Assembly: GCA_028873155.1 (NCBI GenBank) | Contig: JAGWML010000004.1 | Span: forward strand, 1-30,123 | Length of the DNA: 30,123 bases | Reading direction: 5' to 3' | DNA from: Acidobacteriota bacterium | GTDB taxonomy: Bacteria; Acidobacteriota; Terriglobia; Terriglobales; Acidobacteriaceae | Shown here: positions 1 to 7,646 of the stretch, one piece after another | Numbering within the stretch: position 1 is the stretch's first letter | How the letters are laid out: the number at the start of each line of letters is the position of its first letter | Notes under the pieces: generated by a model | The model's database searches: none | What the model was told of the DNA's origin: nothing | Seen by the model: only the letters and a program-made list of their open reading frames with translations | Program-made: the position numbers and the translations under genes

Positions 1-748
1 GAATGCCGTTGACCTTGTTGTAGGCCGACATCACATTCCACGCGCCGCCCTGCTGGATAGCTGCCTTGAAGGCGGGCAGGTAGATCTCATGCAGGGTGCG
101 CTCGTCGATATGCGCGTCGATGCGGTGCCGCTCGAACTCCTCGTTGTTGGCGTCGAAGTGTTTGACGGAAGGGATGACGCCTTCAGCCTGCACGCCATGT
201 ACGTAGGCGACGGCGAGTTGGCCGGAGAGATATGGATCTTCGCCATAGCCTTCAAAGTTGCGGCCCCACAGCGGCACGCGATTGATGTTCACGGTGGGGC
301 CGAGGATCATGTCGCGGCCGAGCGCTTTGACCTCTTGCCCGATGGCGTGACCTTCGCGCTCGATCAGTGCCGTGTCCCACGAGGAGGCCATGGCGATACC
401 GGAAGGGAAGGCGGTCGATTCTACCTTCTGCGCGTATTGCGCGGTGTTTGTCTGCGCCGATGGGCCGCCCCATGCGCGCACGCCCATCGGACCGTCGGCC
501 ATCTTGATGGCGGGAATGCCAAGGCGCGGGATCGGAGCGGAATCCATCCAAGCTGAACCGGAGAGCATCGTCGCCTTCTCTTCAAGCGTCATGCGGCTCA
601 GCAGATCGGCGACGCGCTTTTCAACTGGCTGCGCAGGGTTCTTATAGGGTGCGGATGCGGGCACGGACGATTGCGCCAGAATCGCGGCAGTTGTTGTGAA
701 GGCGAAGACGAAGGCGGCGAGGCGGCGCAGAGCATGGGCAGGACGCAT
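1..748 (-). CDS. Glycoside hydrolase family 3 beta-glucosidase-like, N-terminal part (runs off left edge)
   Basis: Reading the minus strand from ATG at 748 gives an open frame of about 249 residues that leaves the window at base 1. It begins with a signal peptide (hydrophobic stretch LAAFVFAFTTTAAILAQ), so the enzyme should be exported. GH3 N-domain landmarks follow: a VADLLSRMTLEEKATML opening, KMADGPMGVR, FPSGIAMASSWD, a GRDMILGPTVNINR strand, GRNFEGYGEDPYLSG and the KHF-x-x-NNEE motif near residues 205-213. The catalytic nucleophile Asp (SDW motif) and the C-terminal domain would lie outside the window. A GGAG box seven bases before the ATG supports this start. GH3 enzymes of this type release glucose or xylose from the non-reducing end of oligosaccharides; the exact substrate cannot be read from this piece. 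The family call is firm, the substrate is not. Confidence 0.9.
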   Translation of the reverse strand, partial: MRPAHALRRLAAFVFAFTTTAAILAQSSVPASAPYKNPAQPVEKRVADLLSRMTLEEKATMLSGSAWMDSAPIPRLGIPAIKMADGPMGVRAWGGPSAQTNTAQYAQKVESTAFPSGIAMASSWDTALIEREGHAIGQEVKALGRDMILGPTVNINRVPLWGRNFEGYGEDPYLSGQLAVAYVHGVQAEGVIPSVKHFDANNEEFERHRIDAHIDERTLHEIYLPAFKAAIQQGGAWNVMSAYNKVNGI

Positions 749-789
749 AAAGAGGCTCCGGAAATTGGACGATTTGCAACCCGCGGGTC

Positions 790-819
790 ATGGTACAGGA
801 TGCATGTGACGGGTCACAA
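790..819 (-). promoter_or_regulatory. Candidate promoter with overlapping palindromic operator for the GH3 gene
   Basis: On the minus strand there is a -35-like TTGTGA (814-819), an 18-base spacer and a -10-like TACCAT (790-795), placing the transcription start about 35 bases before the GH3 ATG. Over the -35 lies a palindrome TGTGAC-GG-GTCACA (805-818), whose six-base arms match perfectly. A repressor site for a sugar-responsive regulator (LacI or CRP-like) is an inference; the promoter boxes match only four of six bases each. Confidence 0.35.
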
Positions 820-832
820 CTGAAACGGTTGA

Positions 833-1774
833 CTAGAGCCGCAAATCGTCGCTGAGGAGAAGGGATGAAGTGGTAGCTTCGGGTCCGGAAACTGGGGCAA
901 GAAGCAGCCAAACGCTCCCGGCACCGGCGAGGGTCAGGCCGAGTCCATCGCGCAGTGTGAGTGAAGGCCGCATCAGGGCAATGCTTGCGAGAGTGCTGAA
1001 GAGCGGCGACAGGATGAAGCGTGCTGTGATGCGCGAAGCGGAGATGCGCGGCAAAAGCCAGAACAGCAGAAGAATGCTGGGCGTATCCACCAGCACCAGC
1101 CATAGGACACCGATGGGCGGAGCAGCGAGAGTCACGCCGAACGCGTGCTCGACGACGCCGGCAAGCAGAAGCGCAACGGTGCAGGCTGCGCAGGCGATGG
1201 CTGCCAACGGCGCGGCGGATGACAGCGGAAGTTGCGATGCAAGATGAGTGGCGCTGCAATAGGCAGCAGCAATGGCAACAATGGCGAGTACAAGGACAAG
1301 CCATGCCGTGAACGCCGCGATCGTGCCGGGCAGTTGGAAGGGAAACACTAGTTGCAGTCCTGCGGCCGCTGCAATGGCAGCAGCAAGCGCGTGGCGTGGC
1401 GCTAAAGAAGACGGCGCAAGGTAAGGTTGAAACACGACCGTGAATACCGGCGTGAGCGCGAGCAGCGTGACCTGTGTGAAGGGATCAATCCACGTCTTCA
1501 CGCACAGGAGTGTGAGCGAGGGGAGCACAAAGAGACCAATGCCGATGAGGATCGTCGAACGGAAATAGCGCGCAGATGGCCATGGAATACGGCGCAACAC
1601 CGTGAAAGCCGCAGCAAGGATCGCTGCCAGCAAAAAGGGCCAGGCCGGGAGCAGCCACGGCAGCACCGCTGGGTGTACGACGGCTGGTCCGAATTCATTG
1701 CGCAACGGGCCAAGCGACCCGAGCAGGCAGAGCAGCAGCAAGACGGCGAGCGGTGCGCGTGAAGTGCGAGGCAT
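833..1774 (-). CDS. DMT-superfamily (EamA-like) membrane transporter
   Basis: The 313-residue protein is almost entirely hydrophobic, with about nine or ten membrane helices of 18-22 residues separated by very short loops, for example LAVLLLLCLLGSLGPL at the N-terminus, LPWLLPAWPFLLAAILAAAF, and GLTLAGAGSVWLLLAP near the C-terminus. The size, the helix count and the two-half layout fit the drug/metabolite transporter superfamily, whose members export metabolites or amino acids across the inner membrane; no substrate can be given. The final helix ending with a Gly-rich LAGAGSVWLL resembles the last helix of EamA domains. It starts at ATG 1774, 86 bases from the divergent efp gene, and is transcribed towards the GH3 gene. 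A plain 'hypothetical membrane protein' label would be the conservative alternative. Confidence 0.6.
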   Translation of the reverse strand: MPRTSRAPLAVLLLLCLLGSLGPLRNEFGPAVVHPAVLPWLLPAWPFLLAAILAAAFTVLRRIPWPSARYFRSTILIGIGLFVLPSLTLLCVKTWIDPFTQVTLLALTPVFTVVFQPYLAPSSLAPRHALAAAIAAAAGLQLVFPFQLPGTIAAFTAWLVLVLAIVAIAAAYCSATHLASQLPLSSAAPLAAIACAACTVALLLAGVVEHAFGVTLAAPPIGVLWLVLVDTPSILLLFWLLPRISASRITARFILSPLFSTLASIALMRPSLTLRDGLGLTLAGAGSVWLLLAPVSGPEATTSSLLLSDDLRL

Positions 1775-1860
1775 CCCGCCCCTACGCTACAATGAAGATT
1801 GGGCCAAGGCCAGATTATTCAGCGTATTTCACCCAAGATTGAGCAAGGAGTTTTACATTT

Positions 1861-2421
1861 ATGGCGATTCCCGCCACCCAAATGCGTCCGGGCATGATCA
1901 TCAAGCACAACGACCAGTTGCACCTGGTCTTCAAGGTGGAGCATCGCACGCCAGGCAACCTGCGCGCGTTCATCCAGGCCAAGCTGCGCAACCTGAAGTC
2001 GGGCGCGATGTTCGAGCACCGCTTTCGCTCTGCCGACGCGATTGAGCGCGTGGTGGTGGATGAAGTGGCGATGGAGTTCCTCTACAACGACGGCGACGAC
2101 TACTACTTCATGAATCCTGAGAACTACGAGCAGACCGTGCTGAAGCACACGACGCTGGGCGATGCAGTGGAGTATCTGACTCCCAATCTGCAGATTAAGG
2201 TGAGCTACTTTGACGGGCAGGCCGTGGGCATCGAACTGCCGGGCACAGTGGAGCTGACCGTGGTGGAGACTGAACCGGGGCTGAAGTCGGCCACGGCGTC
2301 GAGTGTGACTAAGCCCGCGAAGACCGAAACAGGGCTGGTGGTGCAGGTGCCGCCGTTCATCAATGAAGGCGAGAAGATTCGCGTGGACACGAGCGAGGGT
2401 GCGTATCTGAGCCGCGCGTAA
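1861..2421 (+). CDS. efp: Elongation factor P
   Basis: A 186-residue protein matching EF-P over its whole length (usual size 185-190): KOW-like domain I (1-65), an OB domain (68-128, with YNDGDDYYFMNPENYEQ) and a C-terminal OB domain with the signature TEPGLKSATASSVTKPAKTE at about 138-157, ending VDTSEGAYLSRA. EF-P binds between the P and E sites of the ribosome and relieves stalling at proline runs. The domain I loop reads TPGNLRAF, so the tip residue is Asn33, where Escherichia coli has the beta-lysylated Lys34 and Pseudomonas the rhamnosylated Arg32. An AAGGAG box (about ten bases before ATG) supports the start. The gene is divergent from the transporter and followed by its own hairpin. 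Identity is secure; the modification state is open. Confidence 0.97.
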   Translation: MAIPATQMRPGMIIKHNDQLHLVFKVEHRTPGNLRAFIQAKLRNLKSGAMFEHRFRSADAIERVVVDEVAMEFLYNDGDDYYFMNPENYEQTVLKHTTLGDAVEYLTPNLQIKVSYFDGQAVGIELPGTVELTVVETEPGLKSATASSVTKPAKTETGLVVQVPPFINEGEKIRVDTSEGAYLSRA

Positions 2422-2444
2422 GCGTCCATTCTTGAATCAACGAG

Positions 2445-2470
2445 ACGCCGGGCAGAATGCTCCGGCGTTT
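2445..2470 (+). terminator. Probable terminator after efp
   Basis: The arms ACGCCGG (2445-2451) and CCGGCGT (2462-2468) pair, with a further GCA/TGC pairing inside the loop. Only three T follow, so termination may be weak. It lies 24 bases after the efp stop codon. Confidence 0.45.
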
Positions 2471-2565
2471 CGCGTCTCCGCCGCCCGCATTTGACCACTG
2501 CGAGTCCGGCAGCGTATCCATGAGGCATCTCAACAAAGCAGCTCAAATCCCCAAGGAGGCCCTTT

Positions 2566-3054
2566 ATGCCCGTTCCCGCCATCATTGCCGCAGCAGCGGG
2601 GGAGTTTCGCAGCAACACCAACTCCCTTGAAAAGGTCGTGGCTGGGATTCCGGCCGAGAAATGGCTGAGCCGACCCAACGATCACTCCAACCACATCGAG
2701 TGGATTGCTGGTCACATGCTTTGGGCGCGGCAAGCACTGATCGCGCGGCTTGGCATGAAGTGGGAGTATCCGGGTCTGGATGTCTTTGCGCGCAGTACAA
2801 AGATTCAGGAAGGCACTGCATATCTGGCGCCAGAGGCGTTGCTTACCGCCTGGCGCGACGCGGCGAAAGAACTCGGACAGGCGCTGGAAGCAGTAACCGA
2901 AGAGGCCCTCGCAGCCCCTGCGCCGCCGGGACCACCTAGCCCGGATGGCAAGCTGAGTGGCTTTGTCGCTGTGCTGGCGTGGCACGACACCTATCACCTG
3001 GGCCAGCTTGCTTACCTGCGCGGATGGATGGGGTTTCCAGGCATGTTCGGCTAA
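2566..3054 (+). CDS. DinB-like (DinB_2 / YfiT fold) metal-binding protein
   Basis: The 162-residue protein has the four-helix-bundle pattern of DinB/YfiT-like proteins. Three histidines sit where this family binds a metal: His50 (in AGHMLWAR) and the pair His140 and His144 in WHDTYHLGQLAYLR, a C-terminal helix motif very typical of the DinB_2 domain. Proteins of this fold are thought to be metal-dependent hydrolases or thiol transferases; the role of this one is unknown. A perfect AAGGAGG six bases before ATG 2566 fixes the start and suggests strong translation. It stands alone, 144 bases after efp, with no clear partner. The fold is confident, the function is not. Confidence 0.8.
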   Translation: MPVPAIIAAAAGEFRSNTNSLEKVVAGIPAEKWLSRPNDHSNHIEWIAGHMLWARQALIARLGMKWEYPGLDVFARSTKIQEGTAYLAPEALLTAWRDAAKELGQALEAVTEEALAAPAPPGPPSPDGKLSGFVAVLAWHDTYHLGQLAYLRGWMGFPGMFG

Positions 3055-3239
3055 GTGTGACGGAGCGTAACTCCAATCACGCGAACAGACAAGGCCAACG
3101 CATGCGTCAAGTTGGTCTGCAACGCCGCTAAGATGACGGACAATTCATCTGCACACTTGCAAAACGAGGCGCTCAACTGTGCGTCTACCAGATAGGTGCA
3201 TGCGCAGTCCATCGCGCTGCAAGATCATTGAGGTCGAAA

Positions 3240-4358
3240 TTGTTACGAAGCTGTGTGCCCGTGAGGGCGGCTCTTTTGTTTGCATGGACGGTATGCAGTG
3301 TCGCTGCAGTCGCGGGGCATTCCCAGGAATATTCTCAGGCCCATTCTCAGGCCCAATCCACTGAGATACAAGTTGCGGAAGTGTCTGCCGAGATCAACGC
3401 AGCAGTTGCCGCTGCGCCATCGAGCGCGGTTGCGGCGGGCATGATCTCCGGAACCATACTCGACGCCAATGGCGATGTGGTACAGGGCGCGCGCATAGAG
3501 CTGCTGGGCAGCGGAAGCGTCTCGCAGCAGTCGATGCAGTCGGGCAGCGACGGCCAGTTCGCCTTTGAAAATGTGGCCGCGGGCGTGTACCGCCTCCGCG
3601 TGACAGGCACGGATATGAGTCCGTACACCTCCGGCGAAATCGGCCTCAAAAGCGGCGAAAGCCTGATTGTGCCATCGATCAAGCTGGCTGTGACGGGCGG
3701 CGTGACCAGCGTGACTGTCGTCGGTGATCCTGCCGTGCTGTCAGAAGAGCAGGTGCGGATTGCTGTGCAGCAGCGAATCGGTGGGGTGATCCCGAACTTC
3801 TATAGCTCATATGACTGGAACGCTCCGCCGATGCTCGCGAAGCAGAAATTCCAACTGAGCATGCGTGCGATTCTCGATCCAGTGTCGTTCCTGATGGTGG
3901 CGGGTGTGGCGGGGGCCGAGCAGTACCAGAATGTGTTTCCGGCGTACGGCCCAGGACTGGAAGGCTATGGCAAGCGCTATGGCGCGGCAATGGCCAACCA
4001 TGTTTCGAGCAATCTGCTGGGCCGGGCAGTGTACCCGGCGATCTTCCGCGAGGATCCGCGCTACTTTTACAAGGGCAAGGGAGGCTGGATGTCGCGCTCC
4101 CTCTACGCCATGTCGGCTGCGGTGGTTGCGCGCGGCGATGACGGACGCTGGAAGCCGAACTACGCGAACGTGCTGGGCAATTTTTCGGCGGGCGCCATCT
4201 CGAATGCTTACTATCCTGCTGCCGATCGCGGCGTTTCATTGACGCTGCTGAACGGGCTGGCAGAGACGGGTGCTGACGCGGCGTCCAATCTCATTCGCGA
4301 GTTCATGCTGAAAGGAATGACCAGCCACGTGCCGAGCGGCGCGAACGGTCAGCCGTAA
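3240..4358 (+). CDS. Secreted protein with N-terminal CarboxypepD_reg domain, function unknown
   Basis: The frame opens at TTG 3228, but TTG 3240 is preceded by GAGG at six bases and is preferred, giving 372 residues; no ATG is available in frame. The N-terminus is a signal peptide (RAALLFAWTVCSVAAVAG). Residues about 65-155 form a carboxypeptidase-regulatory-like beta-sandwich (ISGTILDANGDVVQGARIEL, then FENVAAGVYRLRV), the domain that also begins many acidobacterial TonB-dependent receptors. The remainder (YSSYDWN, AGAEQYQNVFPAYG, YPAIFREDPRYFYKGKG) is not a TonB barrel and I recognise no enzyme motif; conserved aromatic and Gly residues suggest an envelope domain. A short repeat, TCTCAGGCCCA, occurs twice near 3340. 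Cell-envelope location is inferred. Confidence 0.65.
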   Translation: MLRSCVPVRAALLFAWTVCSVAAVAGHSQEYSQAHSQAQSTEIQVAEVSAEINAAVAAAPSSAVAAGMISGTILDANGDVVQGARIELLGSGSVSQQSMQSGSDGQFAFENVAAGVYRLRVTGTDMSPYTSGEIGLKSGESLIVPSIKLAVTGGVTSVTVVGDPAVLSEEQVRIAVQQRIGGVIPNFYSSYDWNAPPMLAKQKFQLSMRAILDPVSFLMVAGVAGAEQYQNVFPAYGPGLEGYGKRYGAAMANHVSSNLLGRAVYPAIFREDPRYFYKGKGGWMSRSLYAMSAAVVARGDDGRWKPNYANVLGNFSAGAISNAYYPAADRGVSLTLLNGLAETGADAASNLIREFMLKGMTSHVPSGANGQP

Positions 4359-4368
4359 GAGACTCCGC

Positions 4369-4405
4369 AAAAAATGCGCGCCCTGCTGAGACAGCCAGAG
4401 CGCGC
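4369..4405 (-). terminator. Rho-independent terminator of the serine operon
   Basis: On the minus strand the arms GCGCGC (4400-4405 and 4376-4381) enclose a second stem GCTG/CAGC (4385-4388 with 4392-4395). The structure is followed directly by ATTTTTT (4369-4375), a classic intrinsic terminator 28 bases after the serA stop codon. Confidence 0.75.
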
Positions 4406-4432
4406 GGTGAGCTGCGGCAAATCCAGAAAGAA

Positions 4433-6250
4433 TTAAGCCAACTGCACGAGCTTGGCCTCAATCAGCGCCTCAATGGTGCCAAGAGCCTCGAGCACTTCCT
4501 TCGATACAGGAGCATCGACCTGCACCGCTGCGAGAGCCTTGACGGGCTTGGGCCCGGAGCGCTCGCGACCCAAAGCGAAGTTGGCGATGTTAACGTTGTG
4601 CTGGCCGAGCATCGTGCCGATTTTGCCAATGACGCCGGGGACGTCGAGGTTGCGGCAGACGAGGAGATTACCCTCGAGCGGCGCCTCAATGTCGATGCCG
4701 TCGAACTCCAGCAGGCGGGGCTGTTCGCCGTGAATCACGGTAGCGCTGGCCTCGCTTTTGCCGGCAGCCGAGTGCAGCTCGATGGTCAACACCGTTGCCG
4801 CGCCGCCGCGGTGGCTCGCCTTCTTTTCCTCATGCACGCGGACTCCGCGCTCCTGCGCGACCGCCGCAGCATTGATGCGGTTCACATTCTCCAGCCCCTG
4901 CAGCAGGCCCTCGATGGCGGCGTTGCGCACAAGGTCCGTCTTGGCCTCCGCGAGCGCACCGCCGTAGATGATGTGAATGGCTTCGATGCCACCCTTGCCC
5001 GTCTGTGCGAGGAACGAGCCAAGCCGGCCGGCGAGGTCGATGTACGGAGCGAGGCTCACGTATTCCTCGTGGCTCAGCGACGGCAGGTTGACCGCGTTCT
5101 GCACGACGCCAAGCTTGAGGTACTCACGCACCTGCATCGCAATCTGCACGCCCACGGCTTCCTGCGCTTCTGCGGTGGAACCCGCGATGTGCGGCGTGAG
5201 AATGACGTTGTCGAGTCCGAAGAAGGGCGAGTTCTTCGGCGGTTCTTCCGTGAGCACATCGAGCGCGGCTCCTGCGACGTGGCCGCTCTTCAGAGCCTCG
5301 ACAAGCGCGACTTCATCCACAAGCTCGCCGCGGGCACAGTTGATGATGCGTACACCCTTCTTCATCGCTGCGATGTTCTTCGCATTGATGATGCCTGCGG
5401 TCTGCGGGGTGAGGCCGACGTGCAGCGTCAGGTAGTCGGACCCGGAGATGAGCTCTTCGAGCGAGACGAGCTTGATGCCGTTCTCGCGCGCAACCGCGGC
5501 CGAGACGAAGGGATCGCTGCCGATGATCTCAAGCCCGAAGCCTTTCGCGCGCTTTGCAACTTCGAGGCCGATACGGCCCAGGCCCAGGATGCCGAGCGTC
5601 TTGCCGCGCAGCTCGCTGCCTTGCAGCGATTTCTTCTCCCACTTGCCGGCATGCATCGAGTTGTTTGCGGCAGTCACCTTGCGGGCCAGCGCAATCATCA
5701 GGCACAAGGTCAGCTCGGCGACGGCGACTGCATTGGCACCGGGCGTGTTCATCACGACAATACCGCGGCGCGTGGCGGCTTCCGCATCGATATTGTCCAC
5801 GCCGACTCCGGCGCGGCCGATGACGCGAAGCTTCGGCGCGTGCTCCATCAGAGCATCGTCCGCCTGCACGGCCGAGCGCACTACAAGCGCATCGGCATCT
5901 GCCAGCGCGGCAGGCAGGCCGTTGGGCAGCTTGTCATGAGTAAGAACTTCCCATCCCGGCTCGGCCGCAAATACGGCCAGCGTTGCCGGAGACACCTTCT
6001 CTGCCAGTACGATCTTCATGGCTTCTCCCTTGCCCTCTTGAGCGGATTTGTACTCGTCAAAGCGGATGCCCTCCTGCTCGCAGAGGAGGTCGAACATCCG
6101 CACCACGGCGGCGTGCGGCTTACCTTCGCCGCGTTCGTATTTGGTGAGCGAGTTTGGATGCACGCCCAGCCGCTCGGCCATTTGATATTGATAGAGATCA
6201 AGCTGCCTGCGAGCGATGATCAGCTTTTCTCCGAAGGTGAGTTCGGGCAT
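4433..6250 (-). CDS. serA: D-3-phosphoglycerate dehydrogenase fused to an N-terminal XRE-type HTH
   Basis: The uninterrupted 605-codon frame encodes two things. Residues about 6-48 are an XRE/HTH_3 DNA-binding domain (QYQMAERLGVHPNSLTKYE). From Met78 (ATG at 6019) a complete long-type SerA follows: KIVLAEKVSP, the NAD-binding GLGRIG at 213-218, catalytic Arg307 (NCARGELVDE), Glu336 (TEEPP) and His354 (TPHIAGST), then an ASB-like domain and a C-terminal ACT domain (VPGVIGKIGTMLGQHNVNIA). The SerA part alone would be 528 residues, the usual family length. SerA oxidises 3-phosphoglycerate in the first step of serine synthesis; ACT domains commonly sense serine. ATG 6250 has AGGAG eight bases upstream and lies 11 bases from the aminotransferase stop, so the HTH is probably translated, while Met78 has its own good ribosome site. 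Both a fused and a short product are possible. Confidence 0.93.
   Translation of the reverse strand: MPELTFGEKLIIARRQLDLYQYQMAERLGVHPNSLTKYERGEGKPHAAVVRMFDLLCEQEGIRFDEYKSAQEGKGEAMKIVLAEKVSPATLAVFAAEPGWEVLTHDKLPNGLPAALADADALVVRSAVQADDALMEHAPKLRVIGRAGVGVDNIDAEAATRRGIVVMNTPGANAVAVAELTLCLMIALARKVTAANNSMHAGKWEKKSLQGSELRGKTLGILGLGRIGLEVAKRAKGFGLEIIGSDPFVSAAVARENGIKLVSLEELISGSDYLTLHVGLTPQTAGIINAKNIAAMKKGVRIINCARGELVDEVALVEALKSGHVAGAALDVLTEEPPKNSPFFGLDNVILTPHIAGSTAEAQEAVGVQIAMQVREYLKLGVVQNAVNLPSLSHEEYVSLAPYIDLAGRLGSFLAQTGKGGIEAIHIIYGGALAEAKTDLVRNAAIEGLLQGLENVNRINAAAVAQERGVRVHEEKKASHRGGAATVLTIELHSAAGKSEASATVIHGEQPRLLEFDGIDIEAPLEGNLLVCRNLDVPGVIGKIGTMLGQHNVNIANFALGRERSGPKPVKALAAVQVDAPVSKEVLEALGTIEALIEAKLVQLA
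6017..6030 (-). promoter_or_regulatory. Internal ribosome binding site and start for SerA without the HTH
   Basis: On the minus strand AGGGAG (6025-6030) stands five bases before an in-frame ATG (6017-6019) that begins the sequence MKIVLAEKVSP, where ordinary SerA proteins begin. This decides a possible second start inside the fused reading frame. Confidence 0.6.
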
Positions 6251-6261
6251 TGAGGCAGCTC

Positions 6262-7437
6262 CTAGCTCTTCACCGCGTCGGCATAGATCTGCTGCGCGGC
6301 GGCGACGGCCTGGCCGTATTGCACGGGCAGCTTGAGCGTGTCCTTGGCGATGTGCTCCATGGCGCCAAGCAGAGCGATGGTGTCGAGAAAATCAAAGAAA
6401 CCAAGATGCGCGATGCGGAAGATCCTGCCCTTCATCTCGCCCTGGCCGTTGGCGATAACTGAAGCGAAGCGCGTCTTGAGAGCCTTAACCACATCGCTCG
6501 AATCCATGCCTTCGGGTACGGCGACAGCGGTGGCTGCGGCCGCAGGGGCCGTGGGAGCAAAAAGGGTGAATCCCAGCGCGACCAGACCGGCGCGTGTGGC
6601 GGCTGCGTTGACTTGCGCATTGTTGACGAGCGCGATGCGGCCCTTTTCGAGGTCACCACCGGCCTGCCCGGCAATGTAGTCGAGCGCAGCGCCGAGTCCG
6701 GCGATCAGCGCCACGGCGGGCGTGTAGGCACTCTCGCCCTTCATTGCATTTTTGCGCTCTTTGCGCAGGTCAAAGTAGTAGCGGGGATTCTTCGACTTCT
6801 CCATCGCCGCCCAGGCCTTGTCGCTCACGCTCAGGTAGGCCAGGCCGGGAGGAATCATGACGGCCTTCTGCGAGCCGCCGATGAGGATGTCGATGCCCCA
6901 GCCGTCCACATCGAAGTGCGTGGTGCCGAGGCCGGTGATGCCGTCAACGACGAGCAGTGTTTCCGGGCTGACTTCCTTGATCAGACGCGCGAGAGCTTCC
7001 ACGTCGTGGCGCACGGCGGTGGAGGTCTCCGTTGCCTGCACGAAGAGGGCGCGGTGCTCGGGTTTGATCGCTTTGCGGACTTCACCGAGGTCGAAGGTCT
7101 GGCCGTAAGGTGCCTTGAGCACATCCACCTGGCAGCCGAAGGCCTTGGCCAGATCAACCCAGCGCTCGCCAAATTTGCCGGCGGTCAGCACCAGCACGCG
7201 ATCACCGGGCGAGGTGAGATTCGAGACGGCAGCCTCCATGGCTCCTGTGCCGGACGAGGAGAGCAGCAGGACATCATTCTTAGTGCCGACGAAGACTTTG
7301 AGCTGGGCGAGGACCTTTTGGTAGAGGGCGCGGAACTCAGGCGTGCGATGATGCATGTCGGCTGCGGCCATGGCAAACTGGGCCGCCGGAAGCAGGGGGG
7401 TCGGTCCGGGCGTAAAAAGGCGGGTCTTGCGAATCAT
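6262..7437 (-). CDS. Class V aminotransferase, probable phosphoserine/serine-type transaminase
   Basis: A 391-residue PLP enzyme of the alanine-glyoxylate / serine-pyruvate aminotransferase group. Landmarks are the N-terminal FTPGPTPL, HHRTPEFRALY, the SSSGTGAMEAA phosphate-binding stretch near residue 60-70, VVDGITGLG with the ring-stacking Asp at about 175, and GGSQKAVMIPPG with the PLP lysine Lys191. It lies directly before serA with an 11-base gap, so the likely job is conversion of phosphohydroxypyruvate to phosphoserine, as shown for related class V enzymes in some thermophiles; alanine-glyoxylate transamination is the alternative. The frame is open further upstream (to 7530), but that extension overlaps the promoter, and GGAG at six bases favours ATG 7437 over ATG 7443. 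No serC or serB is seen in the window. Confidence 0.85.
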   Translation of the reverse strand: MIRKTRLFTPGPTPLLPAAQFAMAAADMHHRTPEFRALYQKVLAQLKVFVGTKNDVLLLSSSGTGAMEAAVSNLTSPGDRVLVLTAGKFGERWVDLAKAFGCQVDVLKAPYGQTFDLGEVRKAIKPEHRALFVQATETSTAVRHDVEALARLIKEVSPETLLVVDGITGLGTTHFDVDGWGIDILIGGSQKAVMIPPGLAYLSVSDKAWAAMEKSKNPRYYFDLRKERKNAMKGESAYTPAVALIAGLGAALDYIAGQAGGDLEKGRIALVNNAQVNAAATRAGLVALGFTLFAPTAPAAAATAVAVPEGMDSSDVVKALKTRFASVIANGQGEMKGRIFRIAHLGFFDFLDTIALLGAMEHIAKDTLKLPVQYGQAVAAAQQIYADAVKS

Positions 7438-7452
7438 GGGCATCTCCTCGTG

Positions 7453-7483
7453 TCCGGCCGGATATCGGGATGTCTCGGCCGGA
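7453..7483 (-). promoter_or_regulatory. Pair of CGGCCG palindromes, possible operator
   Basis: TCCGGCCGGA (7453-7462) and TCGGCCGGA (7475-7483) share the palindromic core CGGCCG at 7455-7460 and 7476-7481, exactly 21 bases or two helical turns apart. They lie between the predicted transcription start (about 7485) and the ribosome site of the aminotransferase gene, a good position for a repressor or for a leader hairpin. Confidence 0.4.
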
Positions 7484-7491
7484 ATAGTCAC

Positions 7492-7520
7492 AGAATACAC
7501 ACTTCTGTGGTTTTTGTGAA
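7492..7520 (-). promoter_or_regulatory. Sigma70-type promoter of the aminotransferase-serA operon
   Basis: On the minus strand the -35 box TTCACA (7515-7520), a 17-base spacer and the -10 box TATTCT (7492-7497) fit the housekeeping consensus at five of six and four of six bases. Predicted start is near 7485, about 48 bases before ATG 7437. Confidence 0.55.
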
Positions 7521-7646
7521 TCTGAATCAAAAAGATGAGTTACCGAGAATTGCCAGGCGGAGAGGAAACGGTTGGAGTTCGGATTTCAGGAGGAAATACA
7601 TATATATGAGTAGGATAGGGTAGATTGCCCAGGATGCGCCAAGGAA

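Noticed and set aside
642..1304. A Cys/His/Arg-rich 220-codon frame inside the transporter gene
   Set aside because: It is a shadow in another frame on the same strand as the transporter; the Cys/His pattern is produced by the Ala/Leu codons of the real gene.
4598..6253. A 551-codon open frame on the plus strand opposite serA
   Set aside because: Same cause: codon bias of serA leaves few stops on the other strand. Composition is Arg/Ala/His-rich without domains.
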